A stretch of 64,000 nt of DNA. Origin: Portunus trituberculatus. Lineage: Eukaryota; Arthropoda; Malacostraca; Decapoda; Portunidae. Location: the NCBI RefSeq assembly GCF_017591435.1, contig NC_059299.1, forward strand, positions 12,834,842 to 12,898,841, given 5' to 3'. How positions within the stretch are numbered: the stretch's first letter is position 1; each line of letters opens with the position of its first letter. The notes beneath the pieces were generated by a model that ran no database searches, had not been told where the DNA came from, and worked only from the letters and a program-made list of their open reading frames with translations. Made by a program: the position numbers and the translations under genes. Shown piece after piece: positions 15,900 to 55,732 of this stretch.

Positions 15900-18254
15900 C
15901 CAACACTGCTGGTAACACTGGTGTGATAAGAATTGTGCATAAAGAAACCAAGCAGACTTTTGTGCAAACATCAAATTGCAAGAAAAATCTTTTCCATCAC
16001 TATTGACTGATAAATTATTGAACTAAATAACTCTTAAATCAACAAATATAAATACATGAACTTTTAAACTTATATGTCCCTCAGCAAGACTGCATACATA
16101 TTTGGTAAGTAGAGAATTATAACTAATTACATAAATATGTTTAATATCAATAAATTTCAATGAGATTCTCTTCAGACCAGACACACATCCTAAACAAATT
16201 ACAGTGGAAAGATGAAAGCAATGCAATAGCCATTCACAGTTCCATACTAACACATATGAATGACTGATATGAAGTGAAACTGGCCTAGCTGATAACAGTC
16301 TTTGGGTCATCTCTGGTTACCTTACATAGCTGTTATCTTATGTCATTCTACATTGATATGAAACACTGTTAAGAGTCTAAGATGTGATACCTAGGATGGT
16401 GGACAGTGGGACTACTTTTTTTTTTTTTTAATGTATCTGGGAGATCATTCAATGGCAGCAAAATGGAAAATTGATTAGAAATAATAATAGTAATCTAAAT
16501 AAGAAATAGTTTTTTTAAGCCAATGAAGCCCATTCATAAAGCCATTCCCAAAAGATTCAAATAAATGTTGATCATAAGAATGACTGGTGCACTGCACACT
16601 TGCAAAAATCCCTACAAATTCAGTATTTATGCCTTGCTGCATGAGGGAAGGTAAGAAGTAGACATACAGAATAAAAATGCATATTTTATGACCTTATAAC
16701 GCCATGGAATAATAGTGATAAAAGTTAAAGACAAAGTCAAATAAGAAAATATACACAGAACTCTGCTAGAAATATGAATATACAAATAAACACCTATTAA
16801 GTATTAGTCTAACATATCACCTTTTCTTTTCTGGTAACATCACATAACAAGATGCTCCCACACTGTTTCTCCAGTCTTAATTGTATCTGATGTGCCTGTA
16901 TCTGGCAGTGGAATACAATTCTTAGCCCTGAAACAGACTTGCATAGCTGCTAATCTTCTTGAATTTGATTTCATGCTAATCAACAGAATCATCCCAATGA
17001 TTTAGGTTTTAGCCACTCAAATATGTTTGAGTAAAATCATTACCAAACAAACTTGTCATGGGTTATTTTAAGATAAAAAAAACTTGAAACTCACATGGTT
17101 GGACCTCTAGTCTAGATAATTATATTTCTGTCATGACAAAGTCTGAATGGAACTGTTGATCTGGCACAGAGATACTCATTAAGAGAACTTCACTTTGGCA
17201 AGAAAGCTTTCAGGAAGTGGGAAGACTGATGATCCTACAATGCTGCACATCATTCATTTTAATTTTTGCTGATAATGAATCTTGATTCATCTGGCCTCCT
17301 TAAGTAAGCACGTTTCATCCTCACTGGTATAATAAAACTTAGACTGAAATAGGTAATCTTCAGGGCCATAGTTCAACATCCTACACTTTGTATAATGTAA
17401 CAATCAATCAAAAAGAAAAAAACAGAAATAAATAAATAAAGAAAGTAGCCAGCTGCCTAAATGAACACGCCAAATTTCTAGTCACACCTGTGAGACTTCA
17501 CAACCTATTTATTGGAACTGTGAATAAGGTTATGCCTTGTCATTCCTGTCAAATACCTCTTGACTACACCACAATGTGATTCTATTCTTGACCAGACATC
17601 CTAGTTTTTTTTTTTTTTTTTTTAAATAAGTTTCATTTCCTCCACACATAAATATAATTCATCCAAGTATCTTATTGTAAAAGTTTCCGTGTAAACCTTG
17701 GAAACTCAACAACTTGCCTTTTCAGTATATACATCATCAGATGATAGGCTGACATATTTGATCTATTTGATGTATAGTACCTCACACCTTAGGTACAATT
17801 GCCCCATTCATTGATGTGATACAATATTTGACAAAATGCTACAGGCGAAAAGCAGTTATCTTGCAATAGCCTCTTGGCTTGCACAAGAATGTGAGGCACC
17901 ATTGAATACTGTTACTTCTTAAATTCCTTGGCCCTTTATATCATTATGTACCAGACAACCACTGAGCTGGACCTTACCTATGACACACCAACAACCATAC
18001 ACACCAATCTTAAAAAAATATTATGCAGAAAAAGAGACAAAAGTGTTCAAATAATTGGATATAATGAAAGTCTGCTGGGAGGAGACAAGGAGAGGTATAC
18101 TTCCATCTAGATTTCCTACTTTGTTTTGATATATTAAACTGTAACAATAACCTTGACCAGGAAAGCTATTTTACATTAAGCAGAACTAGAGGCAACTAAG
18201 TTACTTACAAGGAACCACTAAATTTATGCTAACATAAGATCATGAATACTGGAT

Positions 18255-18400
<146 letters not shown>

Positions 18401-19247
18401 GAGTAGGACATGCTTGCCTCCCCTGTGTCTGACTTGCTGATTCTCTAATGTAATGTATGAACTGAACAATTTAAAGGATTAGTAAAATATGAATAAGCAT
18501 ACACTTTCTGTCAAGATTCTAAAACAGCTCCAACTAACAATTATGCATTCACGTGAACTGAAACACCAATAAACAAATAGACTAATCCATTAATTTGAAT
18601 TGTTTTTTCGATCACATTGCAACAAATTTTAATATTGCATCAATTTTAAGTACACACTTGATACACAACTCAATTACCGTCAAATCATACTGCTAATACC
18701 TTCTATATCCAAGTGTGGAAAATTGACAAGCCTTGTTTCAAGTGATAGTCAACTAAAAGCAAGGAAGGAATGTTTTGGATAGGGAAAGGTGAAGACTCTT
18801 CTGCCAAGGCCACACCCTAAAGGAACACCCATGAAGGAAGTGAGGCATCACGGAATGACAGAAGGAATTAAAGTTGGGGACATCTGCCACTATGCCCTGC
18901 AGTAATACTAAATTCAGTCTAACCCGCAGCTCTCTTACTACAACAACTGCTAAGTGGGGTTGGGGTCAACTGGTTTTCATAAATGCAATTAAATTTGAAA
19001 TCAACATCATAACATAATTAATCAATCCTCATTTACTTAAGAAAATTATAAATGTTCAACTCCACTTTAATTAAATTCATGAGCTTTTCAATCTGAATTT
19101 AATTAAAATTCATTACAACTGATATTCTTTTGAGTAGCCTAAATTTTTCCTAATATAAAATTGAAAGGAACAGAAAAAATGCTCTTGAATATATCATTAA
19201 AAGTACATGATATATAAAGAAAGCAACTTTCATATGACATGCTAAAT

Positions 19248-19582
19248 ACATCAAATCTAATTGTAAAAAGCTATAGAACTTCATAACAATGTTTGTTCTT
19301 AGTTGTAATATAATGACTGTGTGTATTGCAGTATATATAATGTAAATAATCATATAAATTCACTGACATCAGCTCCAATTTACTTTGATATATACAATTT
19401 TAATTAAATTCAGTTCTAATAATTGAGTTCAAATTGTATCTATTAAAGTACATTGCAGCTGATGTCAGTGAATTTACATGGTCATTTAGATTATATATAC
19501 TGCAACTCACACAGTCATCATATTATTACAACTAAGAACAAACATTATGAAGTTCTATAGCTTTTTACAATTAGATATGATG
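19248..19582. repeat. Large imperfect palindrome, ~150-bp arms
   Basis: Left arm 19,248-19,400 and right arm 19,431-19,582 are reverse complements at roughly 90 per cent by eye. Examples are AAAAAGCTATAGAACTTCAT against ATGAAGTTCTATAGCTTTTT, and TTCACTGACATCAGCT against AGCTGATGTCAGTGAA. The ~30-base AT-rich loop gives a potential 150-bp stem. No transposase is visible. Confidence 0.88.
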
Positions 19583-20000
19583 TGGTTAGGTTCAATAAAA
19601 ACTCAACACTTAAGTAACCCTAACCTTGCTGCTCAGTCCATACGAGTCTATACCAGCAAATTCACCTCAATTAGCTCATGTACCACTTCACCATGAATAC
19701 ATCTAATTACTAATTGAAATCAAAAGAACGTATATAGGTCTATGTTAAATCTGTGTCAGTTTCTATCACTAACTTGTGGCCAATAAACTTTCATTTATTA
19801 TACTTTTATAACACTACTTACTTATGGTAATTCAAAGATAACTTGTGCTATACTTCATAAACCATAACTTAACTATTAGCATTTCCATGTATCATATATA
19901 CTAAATTTATCACACCCTTCTTTGTGTCTTGTAATATCATTGCCAAGAGGGTCTGCAGCACCCAAAGCATCTCATACACACAGTCCAGATCTTTAGAACA

Positions 20001-20003
<3 letters not shown>

Positions 20004-20073
<70 letters not shown>
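20004..20073. repeat. (CA)n microsatellite with no adjacent element
   Basis: About 70 bp of CA. No LINE or SINE boundary was seen at either side. Confidence 0.95.
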
Positions 20074-20074
<1 letters not shown>

Positions 20075-20772
20075 TTGATATCAACGTATTAAAGCATCTT
20101 TTGTGAGTGAATCATACAACATTCCTGCTTATTGGGATAAAATTTGGAGACAACCACCTTCTTTTACCACTGCAAAATATGAATGATGCCACCAAAGGGC
20201 ATATCATGTGTAATCTTTACCAATGCTTGGAATCATTATGCTCAATGCACATACAGCTCTACACTAAATACTGATAACATCTTCCATAGAAATAACAGGT
20301 AAAAACAGTATGATAAAATTGGGACTCAGATAATAGAAACAAGTACATACATATCCTCATGACAAAACTTGCACAGCAAACTACTGCTTCTGTATGAAAA
20401 TAGTTTCATCTTAATAAGCATCGCAATAGTCTATTATTCACAGAGAAAAAAGGTACAAGTCTGGCTATAGCCAACTCTATTTGCTCACTACAAGAGCCTT
20501 AAGGGTAACTCTGAACCCACTGCTAATCCAGCACAGACTCAAGCCATAAGGAGAGTAACTCCAAACCCACCCCTAACCCAGCACACTCACTTTTTGTCAG
20601 ATGGGATGGCTGTGAAAAAAAAATTAAGAAACCAACTGCAATTCAAAACACTAACACCTTTGTTCCTATGGATATCACAGCCTGGACATGTTTCTTGATA
20701 CAAACATGTTAGTATTTTCTAGCATAATACATACTACAGCAGGAGAGAAGGGAATGTCCTCCTTGGGAGTGG

Positions 20773-39364
<18,592 letters not shown>

Positions 39365-41888
39365 CACATGAAGCTACAGCTGCCAACACAAATCATTGTC
39401 ACATTAATCAAATATGTAGCAGTGAAACAGAAGATTTGTAATTTTGTATTTCTTAATAAATATTTGTCATAGAATCCTCTTTAATAATAACAGAAGGATA
39501 TATCTTTTCAATGTTATCTTTTTGTTTACATGAATATATTTCATTATTCTTGAGGACTACTAATTCAAACAATCAGCCTCAGACAACTTTACAATCTTCT
39601 CTTGATCCTCCTATAATAAATTGGTGAGGAACATTCTGAAAAATATTCAACACCACTTAATAATCTCCAAACGAACACACTGCATCTCCTGAGAGACTAT
39701 TAAGATGTCGAAAGCAATGATCTTATAGACCATCCTAGTACACCCTGGAAGCCAGTAATTGCCTTGTCAGTATAATGCAAGTTATAAACATAATACAAGC
39801 TTGAAAAAAAATATATAAATAAATAAAAATAATAATACAAAATAAATAAATTAATAAACAAAAAACTGGGAGAATCTTCAGATGTGCATAGTCTATTTGC
39901 AATACAGAATGCAGACAATATGGTGGAGAGTGTCTCACCCAGTAAGCACACAGCCGAGCCTCTCCTGAGCTGTATGCTGACTGGCAAAGCATCCAGACAC
40001 ACAATAAAGGGATGAGTTGTGTTGCATGGAGGACTTGTCTTTGATATGAGAACATTGAGAACAATCTAGAATCTCTGTACATACATCTGTACAAGCTGCA
40101 CAAATTCACAAATCAAGAAGCACAACCTAAACACCGTTCCTCGGACTTCCTCAAGTATTCGCCAAACACACAAGGTCCCTCATGGCAGTACCATAGTGAG
40201 AGATAAGTTTACATGGGGTGAAACCTGAAAATGTTCCCCCAAAAAGTAATAAAAATGTAAGATTGGGTATAATAGACTTGTTAATTATGTAAACATATAT
40301 ATTGCTACAAATATATGAATTTTAAATCAAAATTTTGTGTGCCTCAATTTTACACCCTAAAATAAGTCTAAACATCAACACTCCAAGTAATCTGCCCAGG
40401 GCATATGCCCTGCTCACCCCCCTATCACTACGCCACTACCTTACAGCTACTTTGGCTCTTGTCTCTCCATCCCCTCACTTTCAATCTTGTTTCCAATGCA
40501 AATAAAGGGTCTGTGCTTTATTGATTGGGTAAAAATTTATTTGTCAAACATGGTCATTTGTCTTCTTAGACTTTTTGACTTGAAATCATGAGAGAGCTGT
40601 TTGTTGTAATTTCACTCTCATGGCTACTCACCATTCTATCCTCACATCTCAGACACCTTTGTTTACATTAATCTGGAAGGAATTAAGTAGAGCTGTAAAT
40701 TTATCAATATCCACTAGCAATACTGCCCGTTCCGAAGTGATGGGACGGTATGAAGACAGAAAGAAGTGAGGTAAACAATGAACAAGAACATCACACTTTA
40801 CGGGGTAAACTGTTACACACTTACTTCATGAATTAAAGGCAGAATCTCACATAAAACGTTAGCCTTGACGGTTGGTCCTATTTCCCATTATAACCAATCA
40901 CATAACGCCGATAGAATGACTTCCGTTACCCTGCCTATCTGGGTAAGCAGCACAGTTTCCTGTCTCCTGCTGCAACAAGACAAATTTCCCACACGCCTCC
41001 TTAAGAAACTGTACGTGTCGATGGCAATACTGGCGTTCTGCACAGTTTGGCACACACTTCCCCATCAACACAAGGTGCCATAGATCACTCCCCACCTCTA
41101 TAAGTAGTTCTGGAGAGTGACGGCGGGACGAGGGATGACAACTGTGGGAAAATATAAACATGTAAACAAACCTTGCCCACCTCCTGCAGTACTGCCAACT
41201 TCGCACTTCACCATAACACGTCCTACAACTTTTTACATCATATTGATTCTTTATTTCGTATCGTATAATTGCCAGACAAAAGAGAATAATTTCATTGAAT
41301 GCATCTTTCAGGTCATCTATTTGTAAATGTCCTGGTTTCTCTTTTTATTTAATCACTTATTTCTTAGCCATCCTCTGTTATGGTAATAAGAAATATATAT
41401 TTCAATGAAATTCAGCATTTGGATCCTCCTAAGTATTGAGATATAGGCGCAAATATATAACATGAATTAGTTATGCCCTAAATAAAAGATTAGGCAATAG
41501 TTACCGTAGAGTGAATGTGAAAGCTCGCAGTGTGATAGTGGACGCTTGAGAGTTTACCCTAGTTTATCTCGAGTATTTTCCAGGAAAAAAATAAATAAAT
41601 GAAATAAATTATAATAAATGCTACATGCTTTCATTAAAATCTGACAAAATTATCAAAGTATATATCAGTTTCAATGTTAGATATGTCTCTTTGACCCTTT
41701 CCTTTACATCTTTTCTCCCCTTCTTTTTTAAGCACCTTATTTTTTTCCCCGCTTTTAAAGTTTTTGGGTTAATTGTTTCAGCAGCAGCGCCGAGGAGGAA
41801 GGCGGAGTGTCGCGAGCAGGCGAGGCGGTAAGGACGGCGGCGTGACGCGTGACGATTCTGACACCTGTTGGCGCCGCGAAACTGTGAC
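39365..41888. promoter_or_regulatory. Bidirectional intergenic region, Ack (-) and nanos (+)
   Basis: This 2.5-kb stretch separates the two divergent start codons and must hold both promoters and any 5' non-coding exons. A CCAAT-type motif (ATAACCAATCAC) lies at about 40,890. The 110 bases before the nanos ATG (41,780-41,888) are CpG-rich. I could not place a TATA box or initiator. A minus-strand open frame at 41,206-40,898 may be an Ack 5' UTR exon but shows no family match. Confidence 0.5.
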
Positions 41889-49413
<7,525 letters not shown>

Positions 49414-52400
49414 ATGTGTTTGGCCTATATTGAAAAGGAATAATAGTTTTATGTATTTTTTTACTACATGGAAGATAACATCTTGAATTATTTATTTGAT
49501 GAAGGTAATTTATGTTGTTACTTAGCTTCTATTTATTGCTTTTTACTTTGATAGTCCTTTGAATTTTCAACTTTGTTATGTTCTATGTAATATATTATTT
49601 CCTCTTATAGTAAAGTCAATCAAGTTGATAGTATGATGAACTAGACAGCTTTTCTCTATTTTCAGAAACTTCTTAAGCCAGCTTTGATAATCTGATATTT
49701 ACAGATTTACTTATTGATATTATTTTTTTCCAAACTTAGCGACTGATTACACCATGGCTGTAGATGACCAACGGTTAATAGTTAATAATGAATAACAGGT
49801 GTAGGGTGTAGTGTATTTATCCATCCTACATTTTCCTCCTCAAAAATTGTATAGTTACACTGTGGTGTTTGATTGGTATGGTGATAGTATACAAGCTGTA
49901 AAATGTAGGGAACAGATTACCCTTATAGACATCCCAGTCAAGGCTAGCCATACACAATAAATTTTAATGATGCATCAAATGAGAAGATAAATTATTGTTG
50001 ACTGCACATTTCACTCTACAAAACACTTGATTCATTCAGAATTCCTTACAACTTATTTGTCATTATGTTTGCATGGGTTGAATATAAAAATTATTTCCTG
50101 TTCTAAAACATTCATCTTCAGTATATACTGTATATCAATTAAATCACCTTGCTCAATGTTATGTTCAATTTACATAAAAATCCTGGAGACGATGAAATGC
50201 GAAACAGCTTATTAAAAGTTCATCCTCTATAAATGTATGCAAGTAAGACCTAGTTATGAAATGTAAATATTCAAATGATTTAACCAACAAAAATTTAGGA
50301 AAATGTTTTCTGATAATAGAGAAAAACTATCTAGTGTATCACAGTCAATTTTGTTGCCTTTCTTTATAATGTAAAGAGAAACGGTTCCATATTGATTAAT
50401 TTTGTTAACCTTAGTTTACTAAGGCGTTGTTGTTTTTGCAGTATTATGATGTAAGGGCGCTGTTATAAATATGGAGTATTGTTGTTGTTGTTGATATGGT
50501 TAGATGAAATATGTTGGCAATTTTTCAGAATATTTATTTATAGATATATGTATACATATAGGTGAAGTACTCTGAAGATTCTTCAATTATAGTATCAAAT
50601 GGAAAATTTATTGTAATCATACAGCCCAATTATTTTATTCATTATATTAAGTAAAGTATTCTTATCTGCAACAAAGCTGTACAGCAATACACATCCTGTA
50701 TTGCTACTGGTCCTCTGAGAACTATTTATATTTGTTTGATTATGAATTGATGCAAACATCTTTCTGGGATTCTGTGATATGTCAAGTACACTTTCTCTTT
50801 AATTAAGTGATGGTAGTACTGCTAATGCCACTTAGGAACCTGCAATTTGTATAATTGTTTTGGGAGAGTATCATACTCTGCTCAATACACATATTGCTTT
50901 ACACAAGAAAATATTTGTTTTAAGTAAGACTTATTCTCTTATCTATCCTTCATGATGTCCATTTTACAGATTGCATTAATAGCTAGTTCAGGGGCTACTT
51001 AGGCTTTACCAGCTTGTGATAGGCTGTGAACCCTGAAAACTAAAGACTGAGGTTCTTGTTGAGTGATTCACATTAACTTACTTCATTAGAATCAACTATT
51101 TGACATTGTCTAACTGTGTAGCTGGGCTCCATTCTACGTACCAGAAATTTTTTAATATCCAAAATCTTCAGATGAATTGCAACCTAAGATCATTGTTAAG
51201 AATTTGTATTAGGTTATGATATACATGTGTGTTAATAGGTCTTTAAGGAATTTTGTTTATTTCACATTTATTAGAATATTGTTAATTTCAAGGTATGTAA
51301 ATTTGTTTGTTATGCACATCTGGTACACCCATTTTAATGTAAAGGATCTAGATTTTGAAATACCTAGATCATCTGGTTTTATGATTAAAAGTTCTGGGCC
51401 ATGGCTCCAAAACTAGACAAAAGTACATTTAGGGTATTCTTTTTTTGTAGGTTCACTAAAATATTTACCTAATTTTCTCGTGTGATTTAAAACAAAGTGG
51501 TTGGATATATATGTCATCATTAACGTCCACTCTTTGTTTCGATGAAGGCAAATACTTTCATTACACATTCAAGTGTTTTGGTAATCCATCTGTGGAAAAG
51601 TTGTTGGAGAATGGAACTCAACAGTTTGTAATAAAAATTTCAAAGTAATAGATTCCTGTTGGTTACTTTCCTGTGTACCACCTATTGAGAAAGCTAATAC
51701 ACTCGAAAAAAAAAAAAGCAAAATGAATAAATAAATGCTTACATGTAGAGTAAAACTATAGTGGCTAAAACAAGCTGACTGGAATCACTAGTCTGCAGAG
51801 TTGCCATTCTATTATAATTTGAATGTACATTCTGTACAAACTCTGAATACAAGAGTTTTACATATCTCCATTTTTGGAAACAAATTCTGCAAAATCAGTA
51901 GAATGAGGAATTGAAGTTGAAAGACATCTTGTGCAAATGGCTCTGATCAAACTTAAGATGAATATAACTTATACATCAATATCTGTATCTTTCATTTCAG
52001 ATGCAGGGCTCATGAAGTCTCTGGCGACTTGTAGACTGCAAGGGTGATGCCATTGTTGCGGTGAATAAGGCACTGACTGTTGAGGAGACAATCAGATTAA
52101 TCTGTAATATCACAAAGAGCTTATTTTTGCCTCATTTCAAAGCTATCTATACATTTGACTTCAGAAGGTGCATATTGTTGACAAGACAAACTAACATTAT
52201 GTAATAGATGAATACAAAAAAGAAAGTGTGATATAAAAACTGAATTACAGCACTGCTAAGGATATTACTTACAAGATATTTTCAATGTGACATAAGGGAT
52301 CAAAGATAAAGATAATAAAAGGGAGGATGTGATAAAAGGCTGGACTGCTGGTAGATTGCAGTACACAATCTCTTAAAGTAAACCTGTTACATATAGCCTA

Positions 52401-52735
52401 CTGCATATTTATATACAAGGCATATTAAACTGCCAAGTTCATGCCTTCGATGCTCTGGCTAAGAGATCAAGTTTCAGTTTACATCCCATCCCAAATGAAA
52501 GTGGTGCACATGATAAACAAACCTTGTTTCATGGTGAAGGAAAAAGTATTTAGTTCATTATGAAAATGTGGCAACACTGGCAAGTACCTAGTTACTAGTT
52601 TGAACAACTATAGTGTCACATCTCTATATTTTATCACTAATTTCACTATGGATAAGGAATACTCAGATTTATACAACTTACTTGAAAATTAAAAATTATG
52701 CCAAATTTTTTCATGTTTCATGTCAATGTAATACA
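49414..52735. other. nanos 3' UTR and downstream AT-rich DNA
   Basis: No further exon recognised. AATAAA at 49,956-49,961 would give a ~550-nt 3' UTR, and further AATAAA-like motifs lie downstream (for example near 51,630). TGTAAATA, a Pumilio-type element, is at 50,262-50,269 and would be within a longer 3' UTR only. Confidence 0.5.
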
Positions 52736-54957
52736 TACAGTCAACTCTTGATTAGTGCGAGTTTGAATATTGCAATTTTGATTTAACATGACTTAATATT
52801 TAAAAAGATAGGATTAAATAATGTAATTTATCTGATTTAACGCGATTAACTCGACTCGCGCAGCCAAACTGCTTCTGGGGGGGATGGGGAAACCACAATG
52901 AGATGCTCTTGGCCGAAGTCAGTTGAAGGATACCATTCTTAAGAGCAAACGCTGTCTTCCCACAGCTCAGGAAGGCAGCAATCAGGCAGGATTTACCTTT
53001 GCCACGAAAATGTCATTACCTTCACATAAATTTTACCTAAATACCTATTATGATTATTTTTTTGTGAACTAATTGACTTTAGAAACATAAAAATATATAG
53101 GTTATCATTCAAATAGCCTACTTTACAAAAATTGTGACTGGAACCAAACCCAACCGGTGGAATCCATGAAACTTGATGGTAGCTTGTCAATAATAACAAA
53201 GCCTTAGTGAACGAACAGGTCTGAGGAACAACAACATTGCTGCAACCAGCTTTCTCCATCCCACAAGTTTTATATCAGAATTCTATTTAAGTACCTTATG
53301 ATCAGTTGTATGTTTTCATCGCTTGATAAATACCCATTTATGTAGATAGCTGGTGGACTGTCCTCTTCCCATAACCTCCAGAGTTGAAGGAGGTGGTGAT
53401 TTTCTCCCATGTTAAGGCTACTATACAGTACGGCCAACTGTGCTTTTATTTGGAAGCACTTTTCCTGGCTCACTAAATCTATTAATAAATCACACCCTGC
53501 AGCAGTAATAAGGCTGGTTCTCTCATAAAATTTTCCATGTTGTCTGTGTTGGAACAGTGAGGCTGCAGCAGCGTGGTCTGGACTGTGTGGCTTAACCAGC
53601 TGATGTGATGGTAAACAAAAACTGCTACCAACCACCACCAAATTATACTTATACTTTATTTCATTTATAATAAATTTATAATAAATGTATGAATAAATGT
53701 ATGAATATGGGATAGTATTCCTGGCATATAAATTCATACAATAAATCATGTTGAGTTAATAATTTCCTACTTTCCTGGGGTGGAATCCATAAAACTTTAA
53801 GACACGTTACCAACGTGCGAGTATACCTTCTACCGAAAATGGTATCCATGAATGCATTGAAAGTCGATGGGACAGCATTGCTAACTACCTACACACATCA
53901 CTAATAACGCCACCTCCCGAGGTATAGTAAAGGCATTGCTATCTCTTATGTAAATATTTGAGTGCACAAAACAACCTATCTTTTAGCCTCATCCAAGCTT
54001 TACCACACAAGAAACATGATTTTGTGATGCACATACTGAAATCTTGCATGGAACAGCAAAAATATATATCAAGATGACAGTGCAAAATTTCAAACTTGCC
54101 AGTGGTGCAGGCCCGCTGAGTGGCAAGACGCATGGTTAGCAGGCAGCAGCCACACTCACCACAATATCTGTGAACTTCCTGCTACTCTAGTAACTGTTAT
54201 TGTGGAATAAGCATTCAACCATAAACCATAGCCACTAGCCTACTACATTCTACCAGTGTTTCTTCTTTTTTGCCGTGATTTTTGTCATCCAGCTTAGCCG
54301 AAATCACTGCACCCCCAACTTTACATCTCTTTCACCAAGGTTAAGATCTTGATGTCGGTGAGTCATTGTTTCCTGGGTTTATTATGAGGTTCAGTAGGCA
54401 AAATGAAAGGATTGTTAAGACTGTTGACAGTAGTGAGTAGTAGCTGTGGGATCATTACATTGTATCGAAAGTTATAAACAATATCATATCCCTCAGCCAG
54501 AGAACCCAAAGCTGCTTTGTGACTGGATGTCTTCACCCATGACGTCACACCACCCGTAGCCAATGAGTACTCTTGGATCAATTAGTGACATCCATGTCCA
54601 ATAGCAACAAGTGTTCATGGATACCACTTCTCTGACTTTGTTGCAATGTTGCTATCAGATCTGTTCATTAGTTAAGGCTTCATTACTACCAACGCACTAC
54701 TGACAAGTTTCATAAATTCCACCCCTGGACAAGAAAGATGTGCAGGTGAGAACATGTGTTTTCATTTTTTCCATGAGCTAGTGATATATTAATAGTATTT
54801 TTAAGGTTTGAGTGACAAAATCTCCAAAAATAGGCAGCCTTTCCCAATGGCCAGGAATGTAACCACCCTAATACCATTTTTTCAATGGGAAAACTATGTT
54901 TCAATAATGCAATGTCTCCAGGAGCATAATTCTTGTATTAGTCAAGAGTTAATTGTA
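52736..54957. mobile_element. Outer TIR element containing a nested hAT-like copy
   Basis: The left end TACAGTCAACTCTTGATTAG matches the reverse complement of the right end (TACAATTAACTCTTGACTAA). The Tigger/mariner-like TACAG start fits the other elements here. The interior is occupied by the element at 53,775-54,727 and an isolated related terminus at about 53,152-53,182. Confidence 0.65.
53775..54727. mobile_element. hAT-like non-autonomous element
   Basis: The left CTGGGGTGGAATCCATAAAA and the reverse complement of the right end (CAGGGGTGGAATTTATGAAA) are TIRs of the CAGGGGTGG type typical of hAT elements. About 0.95 kb with no transposase. Its interior is homologous to the module at about 32,100-32,500. 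Confidence 0.65.
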
Positions 54958-54997
54958 CTTCAAATGTCAATGCCACACAAGCCTGAATTATTCCAAA

Positions 54998-55652
54998 CTT
55001 TCTACTGCTCTCCACTTGGACTTCATATCTTTAACTACCGTCCTTATTTCTCTCCCCCTCAAGTAATTTTCCATCCATCTCCATGTGCTTCATTTTAAGC
55101 CACCCTTCACCTCTAACTTCCACAGTAATCTTTCATGTGGCACTTTATCAAATGCCTTTTTTAAATCCAAATAAATACAGTCAACCCATCCCTCTCTCTC
55201 TTGCACTCTATCAACTATTCTAGAGTAGAAACTCAGTAAATTTGTTACACACGACCAACCTTTTCTAAAACCAAATTAGCTATTTGATAATAATTTGTTG
55301 TCTTCAAGGAACTCGATCCATTGTTTCTTTATTACTCTTTCACACATCTTGCATATTATACTGGTTAGTGATACTGGTCTGTAATTTAAAGATTCTTCCT
55401 TCCTTCCTTTCTTATATATGGGAACCACCTCAGCTCTTTTCCATTCTACTGGTGCTGCTCCATTTTCTATTGAGCATTTTATGATGTTGTATATAGGACT
55501 TGCTAGTTCTTCCTTACATTCTTTTAATATTCTGCCTGAGACTTCATCCGGTCCCATTGCCTTCTCTTCATCTAATTCCGTCATCAACTCTTTTATTTCA
55601 AGCTTGGTTACTTTAATCTCTTTCATATAGACAGTCTCTTTATTACCTTGTG

Positions 55653-55655
<3 letters not shown>
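54998..55655 (-). mobile_element. LINE copy B, truncated at both ends
   Basis: Minus-strand RT segment of the same family as 59,821-62,993 (YMKEIKVTKLEIKELMTELD, DEVSGRILKECKEEL, YRPVSLTSIICKM). Its 5' side starts at the (AC)n tail of the element at 55,731. Its 3' side stops in the middle of the RT, without the family terminus or tail, next to the TIR element. That implies a later deletion or interruption. Confidence 0.85.

Positions 55656-55730
<75 letters not shown>
55656..55730. repeat. (GT)n array between two LINEs
   Basis: (AC)n in element orientation: the 3' tail of the LINE at 55,731-59,791 and the 5' flank of copy B. Confidence 0.96.

Positions 55731-55732
<2 letters not shown>

Noticed and set aside
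40898..41206. Minus-strand 102-codon frame upstream of Ack
   Set aside because: No family signature and no clear splice sites. It may be part of an Ack 5' UTR exon but is not supported as protein-coding.
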